DNA of 64,000 nt from Pleomorphomonas sp. NRK KF1 (GTDB taxonomy: Bacteria > Pseudomonadota > Alphaproteobacteria > Rhizobiales > Pleomorphomonadaceae), in assembly GCF_023721755.1 (NCBI RefSeq), contig NZ_JAMDLH010000003.1, positions 124,001 to 188,000 on the forward strand, given 5' to 3'. Each line of letters opens with the position of its first letter. Position 1 is the first letter of the stretch. Of this stretch, positions 63,657-64,000 are shown one piece after another. The notes beneath the pieces were generated by a model, which had not been told where the DNA came from, did not search any database, and worked only from the letters and a program-made list of their open reading frames with translations. The position numbers were made by a program, and so were the translations under genes.

Positions 63657-64000
63657 TCAGGCATGCGCCGTCTCGGCCGTCTCCGGCGAAAAGGTCGCGC
63701 TGAGATAGGGGGCGATGCCGTGAAGCGGCAATTGCCGCTCCACCGCGCCGATCTCGAAGGCGGCGCGCGGCATGCCGTAAACCACCGATGTCGACTCATT
63801 CTGACCAATGGTTCGACCACCGCCGAGCCGGATGTCGAGAAGACCCGAGGCGCCGTCGCGCCCCATGCCGGTCAGGATGATGCCGAGACTGTTGATCGGA
63901 CAGATTCTGGCCATCGAGCGGAAAAGCACGTCGACCGAGGGTGCGTGCCCGGACACGCGTTCCTCGCCGCCGAGGCGGCAGGTGAGGTTGGGTCCGGCGT
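63657..64000 (-). CDS. cheB: Chemotaxis methylesterase CheB, C-terminal part (cut by window edge)
   Basis: The frame is open to the window edge, so the start lies beyond 64000. The visible C-terminus of the methylesterase domain includes [30 protein letters not shown] (with the catalytic Asp of the family) and [20 protein letters not shown]. CheB removes methyl groups from chemoreceptors when phosphorylated by CheA. The response-regulator domain is not in the window. Other chemotaxis genes are likely beyond it. Confidence 0.92.
   Translation of the reverse strand, partial: AGPNLTCRLGGEERVSGHAPSVDVLFRSMARICPINSLGIILTGMGRDGASGLLDIRLGGGRTIGQNESTSVVYGMPRAAFEIGAVERQLPLHGIAPYLSATFSPETAETAHA

Noticed and set aside
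1-64000. tRNA or rRNA genes, CRISPR arrays, insertion sequences, prophage genes
   Set aside because: Reading both strands showed no transposase, integrase, phage structural gene, regularly spaced repeats or recognisable tRNA/rRNA sequence.

Overview
The window is GC-rich DNA with dense, short-spaced operons, many ABC uptake systems and several Tat-type signal peptides. Around 40-64 kb it carries the order miaB-phoH-ybeY-corC-lnt-(XRE regulator)-metK-trmB-rimP-nusA-ylxR/Q-infB-rbfA ... truB-rpsO-pnp, all on the minus strand. That order is typical of Hyphomicrobiales (Rhizobiales), so I read this as the chromosome of a metabolically versatile alphaproteobacterium. The family is not certain. I see no rRNA, tRNA, CRISPR array, prophage or insertion sequence.

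Layout. (1) 0-3 kb: the end of a Dpp/Opp-type ABC operon, a DUF2161 nuclease-fold protein and a metallo-beta-lactamase hydrolase. (2) 3-12 kb: a PLP aminotransferase, a LysR regulator, a ureohydrolase (agmatinase family), a complete polyamine-type ABC importer and a GlcD-type FAD dehydrogenase, probably a catabolic locus for a guanidino or polyamine compound. (3) 12-19 kb: a five-gene peptide-type (Dpp/Opp) ABC importer divergent from a LacI regulator, with a perfect 14-bp palindrome between them. (4) 19-23.5 kb: a DUF3563 peptide, a quinone-reductase-like dehydrogenase divergent from a cysteine-bearing HxlR regulator, a RutG-like uracil permease preceded by a RutR-type box, and a cobalamin riboswitch driving an orphan CbiM-like metal permease. 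(5) 23.7-34.4 kb: a sugar ABC importer, a YicI-type alpha-xylosidase, a second LacI regulator and a six-hairpin glycosidase-like protein. The importer operon and the alpha-xylosidase gene each carry the same 14-bp operator just downstream of a matching promoter. (6) 34.5-40.5 kb: a BMP-type (nucleoside-like) ABC importer with an amidase inside the operon. (7) 40.5-64 kb: the conserved RNA-metabolism and translation block, ending in a gamma-carbonic anhydrase gene and the 3' part of cheB.

How it works together. The first 40 kb is a scavenging region: six importers, most paired with a catabolic enzyme and a local regulator. The clearest self-contained unit is the alpha-xyloside regulon (23.7-31.9 kb). 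The ureohydrolase locus and the amidase/BMP locus are the least explained by known pathways. In the conserved block, two unrelated genes separate rbfA from truB and a small membrane protein gene lies between infB and rbfA, both departures from the usual order.
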